From assembly GCA_016801845.1 (NCBI GenBank), contig CM028917.1, positions 1,854,501-1,918,500 of the forward strand: a stretch of DNA of 64,000 bases, given 5' to 3'. Position 1 is the first letter of the stretch. Each line of letters starts with the position of its first letter. Origin of the DNA: Polydactylus sextarius (Eukaryota > Chordata > Actinopteri > Polynemidae). Shown one piece after another: positions 24,324 through 34,582 of this stretch. A program made the translations under genes and the position numbers. The notes under the pieces are model-generated. The model did not search any database. It was not told where the DNA came from and saw only the letters and a list, made by a program, of their open reading frames with translations.

Positions 24324-24620
24324 TTATATCAGCCTGCATTAGCATATTAAAAGGAAGACTACTTGAACACACAGATAATGACTGACTGTTGAAAATAATT
24401 TCCCCACTCATTATCGACGGCAGACACTGAGATCTGGGGAAGGAAATGTTGATAAATACCCATAAACCTTTACTGTGTAAATAACAACAATTACCGAGAA
24501 ATTAGATCAGGCTGCGTTGGTAAAAAAAGGCAGATAATTCTAATTAAAAACTTGCAGATATTTGAAGAAGAAAGCATAAAGCGGCGCGTCTATCTATAGA
24601 AGAGAATTATTATTCATTCC
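24300..24620. promoter_or_regulatory. candidate conserved non-coding block
   Basis: Repeat-free AT-rich DNA with GATTATATCAG, GCATTAGCATATTA, GATAATG, AACAATTACC and CTAATTAAA motifs, followed by a small CpG-containing spot (GCGGCGCG, 24581-24588). Motif content resembles developmental enhancers. No conservation test was possible. Confidence 0.3.
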
Positions 24621-24629
24621 TGTGAAAAA

Positions 24630-25104
24630 CTTTTGTGTTTGCACTAAATCTCTTTAACGTTAGCGTCGGCTCACAAATGTCTATTCACAGAGTGACGCAG
24701 AAAAAAAGGAACCGATGATGCGACAACAACGCCGCAAATCTGTCAACACTGTATATGAATATGTTAATAATCCTTCTGCTTATTTAGTTCCAAACTCTAT
24801 TCAATGTATTTGCAGTTTCAAGTTGCATGTGAACTCAAAAGTTGCGTCTTTCATACAAAACCAACGGTGCATTTCACCTTTGTGCCTGTGCAGCAGCTAT
24901 TATTTAGCAGCTGATATTTATTTCCATTATTGGGTATTGATTGAAACATTGATATTTACACAAAACTTTCATTCAAATTAGTCAGCTAATGTGAAGTTAA
25001 TTAATTTACATATTTACAGAAAATTGTGATGTGAGAAGGTTTATCAAACAGCACGTCACCATCAGCTGCCTTTCGCCTTTTGGCTCAAAAACGAACAAGA
25101 CGAA
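24630..25104. other. AT-rich interval upstream of the candidate exon
   Basis: No gene recognised. If the candidate exon at 25105 is real, its promoter and 5' UTR would lie here or further upstream; no clear TATA box at a suitable distance or CpG island is evident. Confidence 0.4.
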
Positions 25105-25294
25105 ATGCTCTTCATCGCTGGAATGTTGCTCACTCATCGTGGAGCTCCCACCGTCCTCCTCTTCCTCCTCCTCCTCCCGCTGCCCGCCTCCGTCGTTGTC
25201 GACGACGAGGAGCAGCTGAAAATGCGTGCGGACGTGAAGGAGACTGTGAATGTCATGAAATTCATCATTTGTTTTTGTTCAGAGTGCAGGCGGA
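25105..25294 (+). CDS. candidate first coding exon with signal peptide
   Basis: From an ATG at 25105 (a second in-frame ATG lies at 25123) the frame encodes a short charged N-terminus, a hydrophobic core (VLLFLLLLPLP), a plausible cleavage region (ASVV), then an acidic and polar stretch (DDEEQLKMRADVKETVNV). Codons are strongly G/C-ending to residue 50 or so, unlike the AT-rich surroundings. The frame meets a consensus-like splice donor GTGAGT at 25295-25300, giving a 63-codon exon ending in phase 1. The unspliced frame would run on to 25392. I do not recognise the protein; a secreted or type I membrane protein would fit. The leucine run derives from a CTC repeat, so a chance frame over a microsatellite is the main alternative. 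Confidence 0.3.
25153..25181. repeat. (CTC)n trinucleotide repeat
   Basis: Interrupted CCT/CTC units that encode the Leu-rich hydrophobic run of the candidate exon. Confidence 0.75.
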
Positions 25295-25589
25295 GTGAGT
25301 TTTCACAGCAGCGTCGAGAAATCACGGAGTTATTAACATTTATCAACGACCGTCGCCAGCCTCGCTGCAGATGTGCGACGGCAATTTTGTGATTTTTGCC
25401 CCTTTGAAGTATCGTGCTGCCTTCAAGTACTGTGAAATATTTCGTTTGACAACAGTACGGAGATTTCTAGCCACCTTTTTCTTTTCGTGGTGAAATTCAC
25501 CACCACCAACACTGTTAATCAATACACACTTTTCTTGCCCTTTTCCTCCTTCGTACACATCTCCCTGTCTCACCAAACTGGTGAATTTG

Positions 25590-25860
25590 TGCTCTTAATC
25601 AACTTGCCTGCCTTGTCTCTTCACTGGAGGCTGGAGACACGCTTCCCTTCCCCCTTAATTCCCTGGCTCTCAACAGACAGGCGCACTGATTAACATGCAC
25701 GCCCAGGTAGGAGCTCCCTCCAACACAACCCCCGCTGCCCACCAGGTCCACACACCATTATCCCCGCTACTCAATAGCACCCATCTCAATGCACATCTGT
25801 CGAGCTGCCGCATCCCTGCTCCTTAATTAGCTTTACAACTTTCCCCCACTTCTGTACAGA
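25590..25860. promoter_or_regulatory. candidate conserved non-coding block
   Basis: TTAATCA, TTAATTCC, GATTAACATG and CCTTAATTAGC motifs are spread through unique, pyrimidine-leaning DNA. Enhancer-like by motif density only. Confidence 0.25.
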
Positions 25861-26068
25861 AAAAGAGGAGGGATAAAATTGCGGTCGGTGCGCAGATAAA
25901 AGAAGGGAGGGAGAGTGGAAGACAAAAGAGGGAGGGGGAGGACATATGCTGAATGCTGAGATGGGAGATCAGAGGAGGGGGGGGTTAAGATTTAACATTA
26001 ATTCCTCTTGTGTACAGGCAGCAGCATCACCAGGAACACCCGTCCTCCTTCTTTTGCCTCTATAGCTA
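25861..26068. other. purine-rich non-coding interval
   Basis: A-G-rich strand bias from 25858 to 25985, including GGGAGGG runs and a G8 near 25977. No gene recognised. Confidence 0.5.
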
Positions 26069-26189
26069 ATGCCTTATCTTATCCCTCTCACATCAAACCC
26101 CCCCCCCACAACATGGACGACTTCAGAGCTGCCCCGTCTGCGCTTTGATTCTTACCCCCTACCTGGTGACACCCTTGCTTTCTTGTCAG

Positions 26190-26227
26190 GTCCCGTTGAC
26201 GCTGATGACGGTGGCGTTTCTTATGCT
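26190..26227 (+). CDS. possible 38-nt microexon
   Basis: A good splice acceptor (pyrimidine-rich stretch ending TTTCTTGTCAG at 26179-26189) is followed by 38 bases and then a GTGAGT donor at 26228-26233. The exon phase fits the end of the candidate exon at 25105-25294 and stays open, encoding an acidic PVDADDGGVSYA segment. It also lies inside a single 89-codon frame (26069-26338). The signals are real; that they form an exon is speculation. Confidence 0.15.
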
Positions 26228-26339
26228 GTGAGTCGTGCTGTGGCTAATGCTAATCCGCTACACTGTCTCTGTTATTCCACCGCAGCACATTTGTCAGAAA
26301 CTTGGAAAAAAAAATCATACCAAAGAAGTAGACAGTGAG

Positions 26340-26780
26340 AAAGAAGAGGCATCCAATTAATATGAAATTGTCTCCAAAAGTCAATAAGGTTTTAGTTCCA
26401 CTTGAGTGTGTCTAAATGCACAGAGTACGGCTAATTATAATCCCATGGAGTATTTATACTATTTACGCTTTGCCCCTGTCATTACTACAAGCTGTAATCC
26501 TCCGACCCGTGTTGTCTGCATGTGTTGATGAGCCTTATGCAAGTTGCCAAAAATACTTATGCTCGTTTCCCATTCCTGAAGGGATCTAGCGACTATTCCC
26601 TGCACAAACAATGTGAAAATTAATCACCGTTACTATGGCGATGAGAAACGAACAATATCATAATCAGCGCTGCCATCAAGAATGTAGTTTCAATCCAGAG
26701 GGGCAAAGGTTGCAGTGGAAAGAAGAACAATGAGCTATTTTAGTCAATCTGCTATTCTACATACACGGCAGCTTCATTAG
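26340..26780. promoter_or_regulatory. candidate conserved non-coding block
   Basis: About 440 bases of repeat-free DNA with AATTAATATG, GCTAATTATAATCC, TATTTATAC, AATTAATCACCG, GTTACTATGGCG (partial RFX X-box) and ATAATCAGC. Site density and lack of simple repeats make this one of the better enhancer-like stretches. Target gene unknown. Confidence 0.35.
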
Positions 26781-26784
26781 AACT

Positions 26785-27225
26785 ACCCACTGCGTGCATA
26801 ACCTTCTGCAGGCCTCCTACCAACCGTCTCCAGTATTAGAAATACTAATCTCCTATGTGTATTTCACCCTCCATCCTTCCTTCCATCCAGCAATTATGCC
26901 CCCCACCATCAAAAGCCATCAAAACAGTAATTTCACTTTTTCACAGGCAGGCTTTTCACATTTCCTTCCGTGAAAGGCCTGAATCATCCCCTTATCTCCA
27001 TGGCTATTACACAGTGTGCATGAGAGTGAAAACAATGGGCTCGGCGTGATGAGATCATGGCACTTCATTTCTCCGAGGCCACTCCGGTAGACACAAAGAC
27101 AATCCACCAGCAGCAAGGAGGATGGAAACGGCGAGGGCCCGAGGATTTCTCGGTCACTGAGTCCGGGGCTGTGAGGCAGGTCATCCCCCAGTAATAAGAG
27201 AGGCAAGAAGAAGAGGAAAAGGAGA
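26785..27225. other. non-coding interval
   Basis: No gene recognised. The minus-strand frame 26919-27206 and the plus frame 26855-27049 show no motif. Confidence 0.5.
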
Positions 27226-27245
27226 GGGTGGGGGTGGGGTTGGGG
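27226..27245 (+). other. G-quadruplex motif
   Basis: Four G tracts (3, 5, 4, 4) with loops of one, one and two bases. Confidence 0.7.
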
Positions 27246-27514
27246 TAGACGGCAGTAGCGGTGGTGAAGGGTCTCACAGCCTCAGCGGAGGCTTTTGAGG
27301 CCCTGACAACAAGGTCAGTGACTGGAACTCAAAGTTGGACTCTTTATTCCTGTCTGTGTACGGAAACCCTCGGAGGATTGAGCAGTGCTGTTGCCGCCGC
27401 TGCTGCACAAGCGCTGTGTTCCTTGTGAGGTGGGTTTGGTCGGTGTCTTGCAGAGAGGGAAGAAGGAGGGAGTGCTCGACTGAAGAGGATATGGCAGAGT
27501 GAAGTGACAGGCCT

Positions 27515-27534
27515 GGGGAGGGAGGGTGGGAGGG
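27515..27534 (+). other. G-quadruplex motif
   Basis: Five G tracts (4, 3, 3, 3, 3) with single-base A or T loops. Confidence 0.75.
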
Positions 27535-27539
27535 AGGAT

Positions 27540-28028
27540 GGATTTGCAGGGAGAGACAGCTCACTAGTGACTAAAACAGCAGGTCTGAGATCCAAAGTGT
27601 CTTCGCTCAACTTCATTCTCTTTGCTTTCCTCTGGCTGCAGCTATCTCAATTTCTCCCTTTTCTCTAAATCAGTCAGCATTCTGCAGTTCATCCTTAAGG
27701 CTCCAAGAAAAGTATTTTCTTCAAGTTTCTCTATTGGCATCTATTAAACTCTTAAAATCTCTCTGTATCCTAGAAGTTTTTCTTTCATGAAAAAAAATCC
27801 ATTCACAGGCTCAAAATAGCTTTTATGTAACTTTAAACCTCATTTAGCAAATATATGAATATGCAAGAAATGATGAAATGAAAATAACTACAATGAAATA
27901 ACTACATACATGTTGCTACTGTCAGATAAACCTTGGTCTTCGTTGCTAACTCTGACTTAGCAACCTTAGCTAAATTAATTTGTAAAATACCAGCAATGAG
28001 CCGACTTCTCATCCGTTGCATATTGGTC
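27540..28028. other. AT-rich non-coding interval
   Basis: No gene recognised. Confidence 0.5.
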
Positions 28029-28060
28029 AACATATATGCAGATGATACCAATATATTTTC
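28029..28060 (+). mobile_element. possible reverse-transcriptase relic (YADDTN)
   Basis: In frame from 28032 the bases encode I-Y-A-D-D-T-N-I-F. YADD is the catalytic core of LINE reverse transcriptases, and YADDTNIF-like strings occur in fish LINEs. Flanking residues give no further match, so this is either a very decayed element or a coincidence. Confidence 0.25.
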
Positions 28061-29585
28061 AATAGGCCAACGTGTTAATATAACCAGGAAATACTAAGAT
28101 GACTGTGTATTTTGCTCATCACTTGGTGTTTTGTATCATAAAAAGAAATATGTGCTTTAATTAGCATCTTCTTTTACTCTGTTTGTAACTGTTGTGGTTC
28201 ATGACCCTTTAAAACAAAAAGTCTTGTTCAACCACGCTGTTATTCATTTGTCTGCAGGTCTCAACCAGTTTAACTGGAGTGGTTTTTTTTGTCCCCACTT
28301 CTTTCTTTAAATAATTGTTAGAGGTGTGAAGAAATCACTATACCAGTCAAGGCTAAATAAAGAAACATGTTGCAGAAATAAACATTTTATTGTTGTTGTT
28401 TTTTCTTTCTTTTTTTTTTTACCTTTTTCACTGTTTATCAGCTCACATGCCTTTTATTATATTTATCTGCAGTAGAATGTCAGACCTATTGTTTTGGTCC
28501 TTTCGTCTTTCCTATGCCCATAATTCCAGGATAACCTGGAAAGAACCTTTGCTACAGAGCATATTACTATGGTGAGATGATGCAAAATATTTACTGTTGT
28601 TTTGGGGAAACCATAAATATTGGTCTATTTCCATACAGCATTAAAATCTACAAGTTTCTTACGTGGGTCACGGTTAAATTCAAATCTTTATTCATTGTTG
28701 TCAGAGTGGTACAATGGTTTTGAGGTGATGCAGTGCAGAGTTTTTAATCAATCTGCACGTAAACAGAATTACCATGCAATTATATGCAAGTTTCATGGCT
28801 CTGCTAATTAATTTTGCTTCTATATGGTAATAGATGGAGCAGGGGGAATATACATGAAAAAAAACCTACAACCACAAAGCATACATTTGATAATGTAGTT
28901 GTGAGGAGGTATATGTATGATATATGGTATTTGTGGTTAAAAAGCTAAAAGCTGCCATAAACGCTACATGTGTATGAGACGCAATCTGTTTCACTGACAT
29001 ATCTCACAGTCTCCATTTCCATTACTGAGGCCTGTTTGTGTGTTTTTACCCCAGCGTTTGTGTGTCTCCTGCAGCACACACAACGCACACTTCCCCTCTA
29101 TCTCTCACTCCATCTCTCTTCCTCTTTTTCTCATTGGAAGGGGGGAATCGGGTGGGGTGGAATGATCGTGTTAGGGGGTTCACAGAAGACTGACTGTTTA
29201 TTATTGTCTTCGGCCCACTTAACTCTGACAGTAACAGAATGAGATGGGGAGAGAAGCGAGTGCCATTAATCACGGTGTCGGGAGGGCCTGAGCCGAGCGG
29301 AGACGCATCCATACCGCATGTGCCTGGGAGAGGAACACAAAGTGATTTTCAGGCCAGCCGGCCTCGCAGCACCAGCGTGCAAAGCCTCCAAGTTCAGGCT
29401 GCTGGCGGATGAAGAGTGCAGGGGGAAGAAGTGGGCGGCTTTTCACACTCAATCTTCTTCAAATGTTCTGACACGTTGCACCTACAGCCACCCCCCTGTT
29501 ACCAGCAAAACCTAAACAAGGATCAGCGCTATTTCAAAACCCGAAATGTCTCCTGCCCTGCAGGAAGTTAAAGTATCGCTGAGAG
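28061..29585. other. non-coding interval
   Basis: No gene recognised. T-rich at 28400-28422. A moderately CpG-rich segment at 29230-29450 is open on both strands for about 60 codons without a recognisable domain. Confidence 0.5.
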
Positions 29586-29589
29586 AGGA

Positions 29590-29870
29590 GAGTCGTTAAC
29601 CGCTGCTCTCATTTCAGACTTATCGTTGCAGTAGGGTGCTAACATGAGATTAAGTGGATTAGACTGCGGTGCAGGCACACTGCAGCGATATATTAGGTAT
29701 ACGCTGTAGCCAGTGGCAGCATTAGCATATGGTAGCCGTGAAAAAGTGCATTCAGCCCAGACATCAGTGACAGCCTCGGCCTGTCAGTCGTCAGTCTGCG
29801 GGCCCACTATGCAGGGATGCTATGAAGGCTCGGTGCCCATGCCACCCAGCTGATTGACAGCTGCGTCTCT
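29590..29870. promoter_or_regulatory. candidate conserved non-coding block with PBX-PREP site
   Basis: Unique DNA with AGATTAAG, GGATTAGAC, GCATTAGCATATGG and, at 29851-29860, an exact TGATTGACAG (PBX-PREP/MEIS decamer) between two PvuII-like CAGCTG cores. Enhancer-like by motif content. Confidence 0.3.
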
Positions 29871-30053
29871 TAAACCTCCCCCCACCACCACCTCCACCTC
29901 CCTTAAACCCGCCACGGCAACACCAGCCGCACACCTTCCTCTGCTATCAGTGACACCCAGATGTGCTACAGCAGCTGTCTCCGAGATTATTCCTCTGCGT
30001 CTCCGAGCGAACCATCTACATAGACAGCCGTCTAAATATTTAATCGTGCCAGA

Positions 30054-30055
<2 letters not shown>

Positions 30056-30084
<29 letters not shown>

Positions 30085-30105
30085 CGCTACTGCTGCTGCT
30101 GCTGC
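30056..30105 (+). repeat. (GCT)n trinucleotide repeat
   Basis: Nine perfect GCT units, then GCC GCT ACT, then four more GCT units. The interrupted CTG/CAG-type tract is in non-coding context as far as I can see. Confidence 0.95.
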
Positions 30106-30188
30106 ATCACACACTTAAACCCAGGAAATACAGTATCTCCAGCTGAAAAGATAGACGGCCGGAGATGAAAGGCGAGTACGGAGGATAG

Positions 30189-30208
30189 AGAGAGAGAGAG
30201 AGAGAGAG
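30189..30208 (+). repeat. (GA)n microsatellite
   Basis: About ten GA units followed by GAAGAGG. Confidence 0.9.
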
Positions 30209-30239
30209 GAAGAGGTGAAAGGCTGAGAGGGGAGGGGGG

Positions 30240-30650
30240 GGTCACGACTGGGCCTGGCTGAGCTTCAGGTAAAAACCTAAGATGACAGTATATGCCACAA
30301 TTTTTTGGACAAATGACAGCAGTGCAGCAATAGATGACAGGCTGCGTTTTGGATATACCCTCAGGACAACCTCGGCTGACATCAAATGTCTAACAAGGCA
30401 GACAAGACCAGTCTGATTTCCTGCCATACCTTCAGGGAGAGACACAAGGCCCCTTGAATGTGACATTGCTAACCATGATGCAAAAATTACATGGTGTATA
30501 TGTGGATGTCTGTCGAGTGTTTCAGCTGCTTTATTTCCACGTGCATGTGTGTGTTCATCTGAGTGTGTCATCACTGACAGCTGATCAGAATACACACAGC
30601 GCCTGAGGTACTTTCTGTAATTTTGACTCTTTTTTTTTTTTAAGCCTTGG
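30240..30650. other. non-coding interval
   Basis: A 139-codon minus-strand frame (30242-30661) spans it but starts beside an A-rich run and shows no domain. No other feature. Confidence 0.45.
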
Positions 30651-30654
30651 CTCA

Positions 30655-30830
30655 TTCCCAAGCAACAGATTGCTGCTGTCGCTGGAGTTGTGCCTCACAG
30701 ATGGAGCAGCATCACTTCCTGAGGAGCCTGACAGGATCAATCCAGGAGCTCATTCGCTCGCAGTCAATTAAGCCATGTTAGTTTTGACAGGAGCCACGGG
30801 CAAAATAACAGCCGTCACTGTCTAGGAGGA
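30655..30830. promoter_or_regulatory. candidate conserved non-coding block
   Basis: Repeat-free DNA with GGATCAATCC, GTCAATTAAGCC and AATAACAG motifs. Enhancer-like by appearance. Confidence 0.2.
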
Positions 30831-30834
30831 AAAT

Positions 30835-31585
30835 ATTGTGACCAAACAAAAAAAAAAAAGAAAAAATGCACTTGTTTACTGGAGGGGGGACTGACTCTGC
30901 AGACAAAAGGGCTGCCGGCTGCATTGAGCCACAGCAGGAGATGAGGCAAACGTGACGGAGAGCGATGGCCGAACCTCAGCGAACAGTCAAAGAGTTTAAT
31001 TTGTTTGAAAACATAAAGCGCCCCGGGTGATTTAATGAATTCCAAAATGAGGACTAATCATGACCTTCATCGATTCTGATGGCATATTCAGTCCATCTGT
31101 CCAACTCATGCCTCCGCCTTTCTGTCTCAGCCAAGATTTTTTTCTTCTTTCCCTCCCCTCCTCCACATCCCAGACATGCATTCTCATCCTGACGTGTGCA
31201 GGGTGTGATATAGGTCATTTGAGTTTCCTCATAAAAAAAAAATGTTCCCAAAATATCATCCTGTGATTCTTTAATAAAGCAAATTATTCTGAAGTTGAAT
31301 AATACAATACAGGAGAATGAAACAAGCAAGAAATGTGTGCGCACCTCCTACTGAGAGAAGAGGTGGAGCTGGTCTCTTTGAACCTTTTTGGAAGGAGAGC
31401 GAAACTCTTTGATTAGGACATGTAGGTAGGTAGCTGTGGGCGATGGACTGAAAACACTTGGCATCTGCTTGCAAGTCTCCGCACACCCGAGGTGAGGGAC
31501 ACGCGCACACACACCGACGCACACACACTTTTCCCTGGCTGAGCTCGGCTTTACCCTGGGCATCATTACAGACACTACACATCCC
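30835..31585. other. non-coding interval
   Basis: A-rich tract at 30848-30866. No gene; minus-strand frames at 30815-31045 and 31054-31344 read through A/T tracts. Confidence 0.55.
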
Positions 31586-31589
31586 TCCT

Positions 31590-31760
31590 TTGAAGGGTTA
31601 TCAAGGCTCCTCATTAAAGATGTCCCTGGCTTTCTTAGTGATGTGGGCCTCCACAGGGCGTAATATACCCTCTTTAATTAGTTTGCAAACTCATTAGTGT
31701 GTGCCGGGCAATTAAATGTCCTTCCTTCGGAATAGTTTACAACAGGACAAAGGGATCCCA
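31590..31760. promoter_or_regulatory. candidate conserved non-coding block
   Basis: Dense TAAT content in unique DNA: TCATTAAAG, CTTTAATTAGTTTGC, TCATTAG and GCAATTAAATG within about 110 bases. This is one of the densest homeodomain-type stretches in the window. Confidence 0.35.
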
Positions 31761-31764
31761 GGGG

Positions 31765-33240
31765 CTGTCAAGGAAGTAGGGCTTCTAGCTGAAGCGACTG
31801 TCCCTTTCTGCGGAGGAGTAGTGGTGACGTGGGGGTGGGAGGGCTGTCATTAGGGAGCCGCGGTCCCTCGGTCAGTCCTCATCCACTCGGCTGTGCTGAG
31901 GGACGAGCTGCTTCTCCCTGTCTGTTTACCGGTTTTGGCGTAGTGGCGTCTCTACGGCCTTCACCACAAACGCGCCTCCTGTGTTTTCATTAAAGAGCAA
32001 CTTCACATCCCTATTAACCTTTTTCTAAATCTATGCACGTTTGGTTAAGGAACATTTTCTCCAGGAATTACACATATCCAGAGTGTGATCTGTGGTATGA
32101 CAGACTCAGTGTGCTGAGTTATTTCTGTTACATTGTACTGTGTCAGTCACTGTGCAGGCTCCATTGTACGCTGCCTATGGTTTTGGTTTGTTTTTATTGG
32201 CATGTCAGGAGCAATTAATACTGGAGTGGTTTGCATTGTGTTGGCCGACAGCAGGTTTGAAGTAGCTGTGTGCAGAGCGCGCTGAGTAAACTGAGAATAT
32301 TGTGGGTTTTGTATTTATATTTGTATATGTTTGTTTCTTGTGGAGCTGAGCCTGGTTACAGCACAAACACACTTCCCTCTCTCATTCACAAATTTACTGC
32401 AGCCTCAATGATGAGTTTGAACCCCTGAGTCGACACGTTCCAGTCATAGATCTCAGTTTATCTCTCACTACTGAGACAGAATTAATGCTTGTAGGATGAA
32501 AAAAAAAAAAAAGGATTTTTTTAAATTTATTTTTAGTTTTAAGACATTTAAAAGCCTCCATGTTCCAAATCTGCGGTGGAAATTTTACACTTTTTTTCAT
32601 CAAAAATGACTGAGACAATAGAATTTATGTTTAGGTTTAATTATTTTGAAGTACAGCATTAAATGATATTGATGGAAACGGCGTGAGATTTAAACAATTT
32701 TACACCAAACATGAAAGTCACATGATTGATCAGCGGCTTTTGCTTCCAGAGAAAAAGAAGCTTTTTCCACACAGCAGAAAGAATGCAGAAGCCCTGCCTC
32801 CATTTTTTCTTGTGTTGAGGGTCAAGGCAAACGTCTTTTGTGAGCTCTTTTCTTTCTTTTACATCCATGTCTACATGTCTAACACAATCTCTACCTGTTT
32901 TTTTCTTCTTTTTTTTTGTGACTTTTTAAAAGTTCACTTCAAACTCACTTGACAATTATATAAAAACACAGCAAGTAATTGTATATAATATATATTTTTA
33001 CACCATCTGTTGTGCGGATATGCCGCCTGACAAACCACGAGTTGACAGAGGAAACATAATTAAGTAAAAAACAAAAACATAAAGAATAAGCAGAACCTGA
33101 CAGTGAAAAAAAAAAAAAATGTGTAAGCACAAAGAGGAAGAGGAAGAAGAAGAATAAAAAAGGTTTCTCTATTTTTAGGATGGTCATATATATTCTTATA
33201 TTTTATATATCAACTCACAGAGAGAGATTCGTGTTTAGTT
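31765..33240. other. non-coding interval
   Basis: No gene recognised. A13 near 32500, T-rich 32899-32917, A13 near 33107, and a GAGGAAGA-type purine tract near 33130. Confidence 0.55.
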
Positions 33241-33243
33241 TTA

Positions 33244-33684
33244 TCATCTGAGCTTCACAGCTCTGCGCTCACTCTGATACTGGCCCCCGAGGAGCCCAAG
33301 GCACATTCCAGTGCACTGTGACTCTCTACAAATCCAGCCAGCATGAAATCTCAAGGAGCTAATGCTGAGAAGAGAGAGCCAATCTGCCTGTTTACACCAT
33401 CTCATCTTACACAGATGCCTCGGTGGCTGCCCTGCAGAACCCCACCACCCCCGCCGGCCCTCCATCCCCCAAAACATGTTTGCAGAACTGTTCATGCTGA
33501 ACAAAGTGATTGTATCATCTGGGCCTACTCTTCCATTTGTGATGCTGCTTCTCCTGAAACCCGTTTCAAGCTGTGTCACCCCCCAACTCAGGCGAAGTTT
33601 GAAAAATGGAAGAAGGGAACCATGCAAAGTGGACATATTCTCCAGCCTGCCGTAAAATAACCGGAGGGATGGACCATTAGCCAT
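33244..33684. other. segment open in three frames, coding status doubtful
   Basis: A 146-codon minus frame and two plus frames (105 and 97 codons) overlap here. GC content is higher than nearby, which lowers stop density in all frames. No frame shows a known domain, a signal peptide or convincing codon bias, so I regard it as non-coding unless homology says otherwise. Confidence 0.2.
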
Positions 33685-34049
33685 TTGCTGCTACCGACCG
33701 AGTTGCAGATTCTTGCATCTGCACAAACAGAAGGTCACGAGAAACTTAACAAAAGAAAACGGCGCTAGCAGGAAATTATGCTCGACAAAACAAGAAGAGG
33801 AACGTGCGATATTTGATTTTATAAGTAAACTAAACTTCTAAGAGAAGTGACAACAGAGTTCCATGTTGTTTCATTTGGTGTGGGAGTCTGTGCAGTAGAT
33901 AATCCGGCTCATTCTCTGACCCCTGACTCACTGATGACTGGACTAAAATGCCAGCTCCCCCCGTCCCCCACCTGTGTTAGCCACCGTTAGCGGGAGAGGA
34001 GCAGGGAGGACTAGACATGTTCCACCACTTTTCCAAGGCACAAACCAGT

Positions 34050-34570
34050 CAATTTGTCATCCAGTGAAGAGGTTGAACCTTTAATTAAAGTGGAGAGCTG
34101 CCGCTATCAGGGCCCGGCTAAATGTCACATGATAAATAACGGCAGAAGATCTGAAAAGCTCCCTTGGAGTTTCCTTCACTCAAGGGGATAAAAGGCCACA
34201 CACATTACAGGGTAACTGCATATCAATATGTTAAATAGGTTCAATTGTATAAATTGATTAAATGACCCAATTGCGAACCAGCCATGCTTCAAAGACCCTG
34301 TTGTTTGAGCAGTGAATGTTGACAGTGTCACGTAGGCCGGCTATTAATGGAAACCAAGCAGAGAGAATGTGGCGGTGAGTGACATTATTAAAGTAGATGA
34401 TGGGTTTCTGAGCAGATCATTCACTGAATGCAATCGATAGCTGTGTGTCTAAACGCTCGGGCAGAAATTACACTTCAAGGCATATTGCTCAGGGTAAAAT
34501 GACACTGCCATGAAAATGCATTGCTATGGACACTATTAGAAGCGATTGGCTAATTACATCCAACAGAAAT
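34050..34570. promoter_or_regulatory. strong candidate conserved non-coding cluster
   Basis: About 520 bases wholly free of simple repeats. They contain TTTAATTAAAG, GATAAATAAC, ATATCAATATG, TTGATTAAATG, GGCTATTAATGG, GCAATCGATAG, ATGAAAATGCAT and GGCTAATTACATCC. Balanced composition with many adjacent homeodomain, POU-like and SOX-like sites is what ultra-conserved developmental enhancers look like. Conservation itself is untested. Confidence 0.4.
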
Positions 34571-34582
34571 CTGGATTCTTTA

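Noticed and set aside
29854..30168. 104-codon frame with poly-Cys
   Set aside because: Poly-Cys is the GCT repeat read in another frame; low complexity.
30242..30661. 139-codon minus-strand frame
   Set aside because: Poly-Lys start from an A-rich antisense run and no recognisable motif.
33244..33684. Overlapping frames on both strands as a gene
   Set aside because: Openness in three frames at once reflects higher GC content; none shows protein features.
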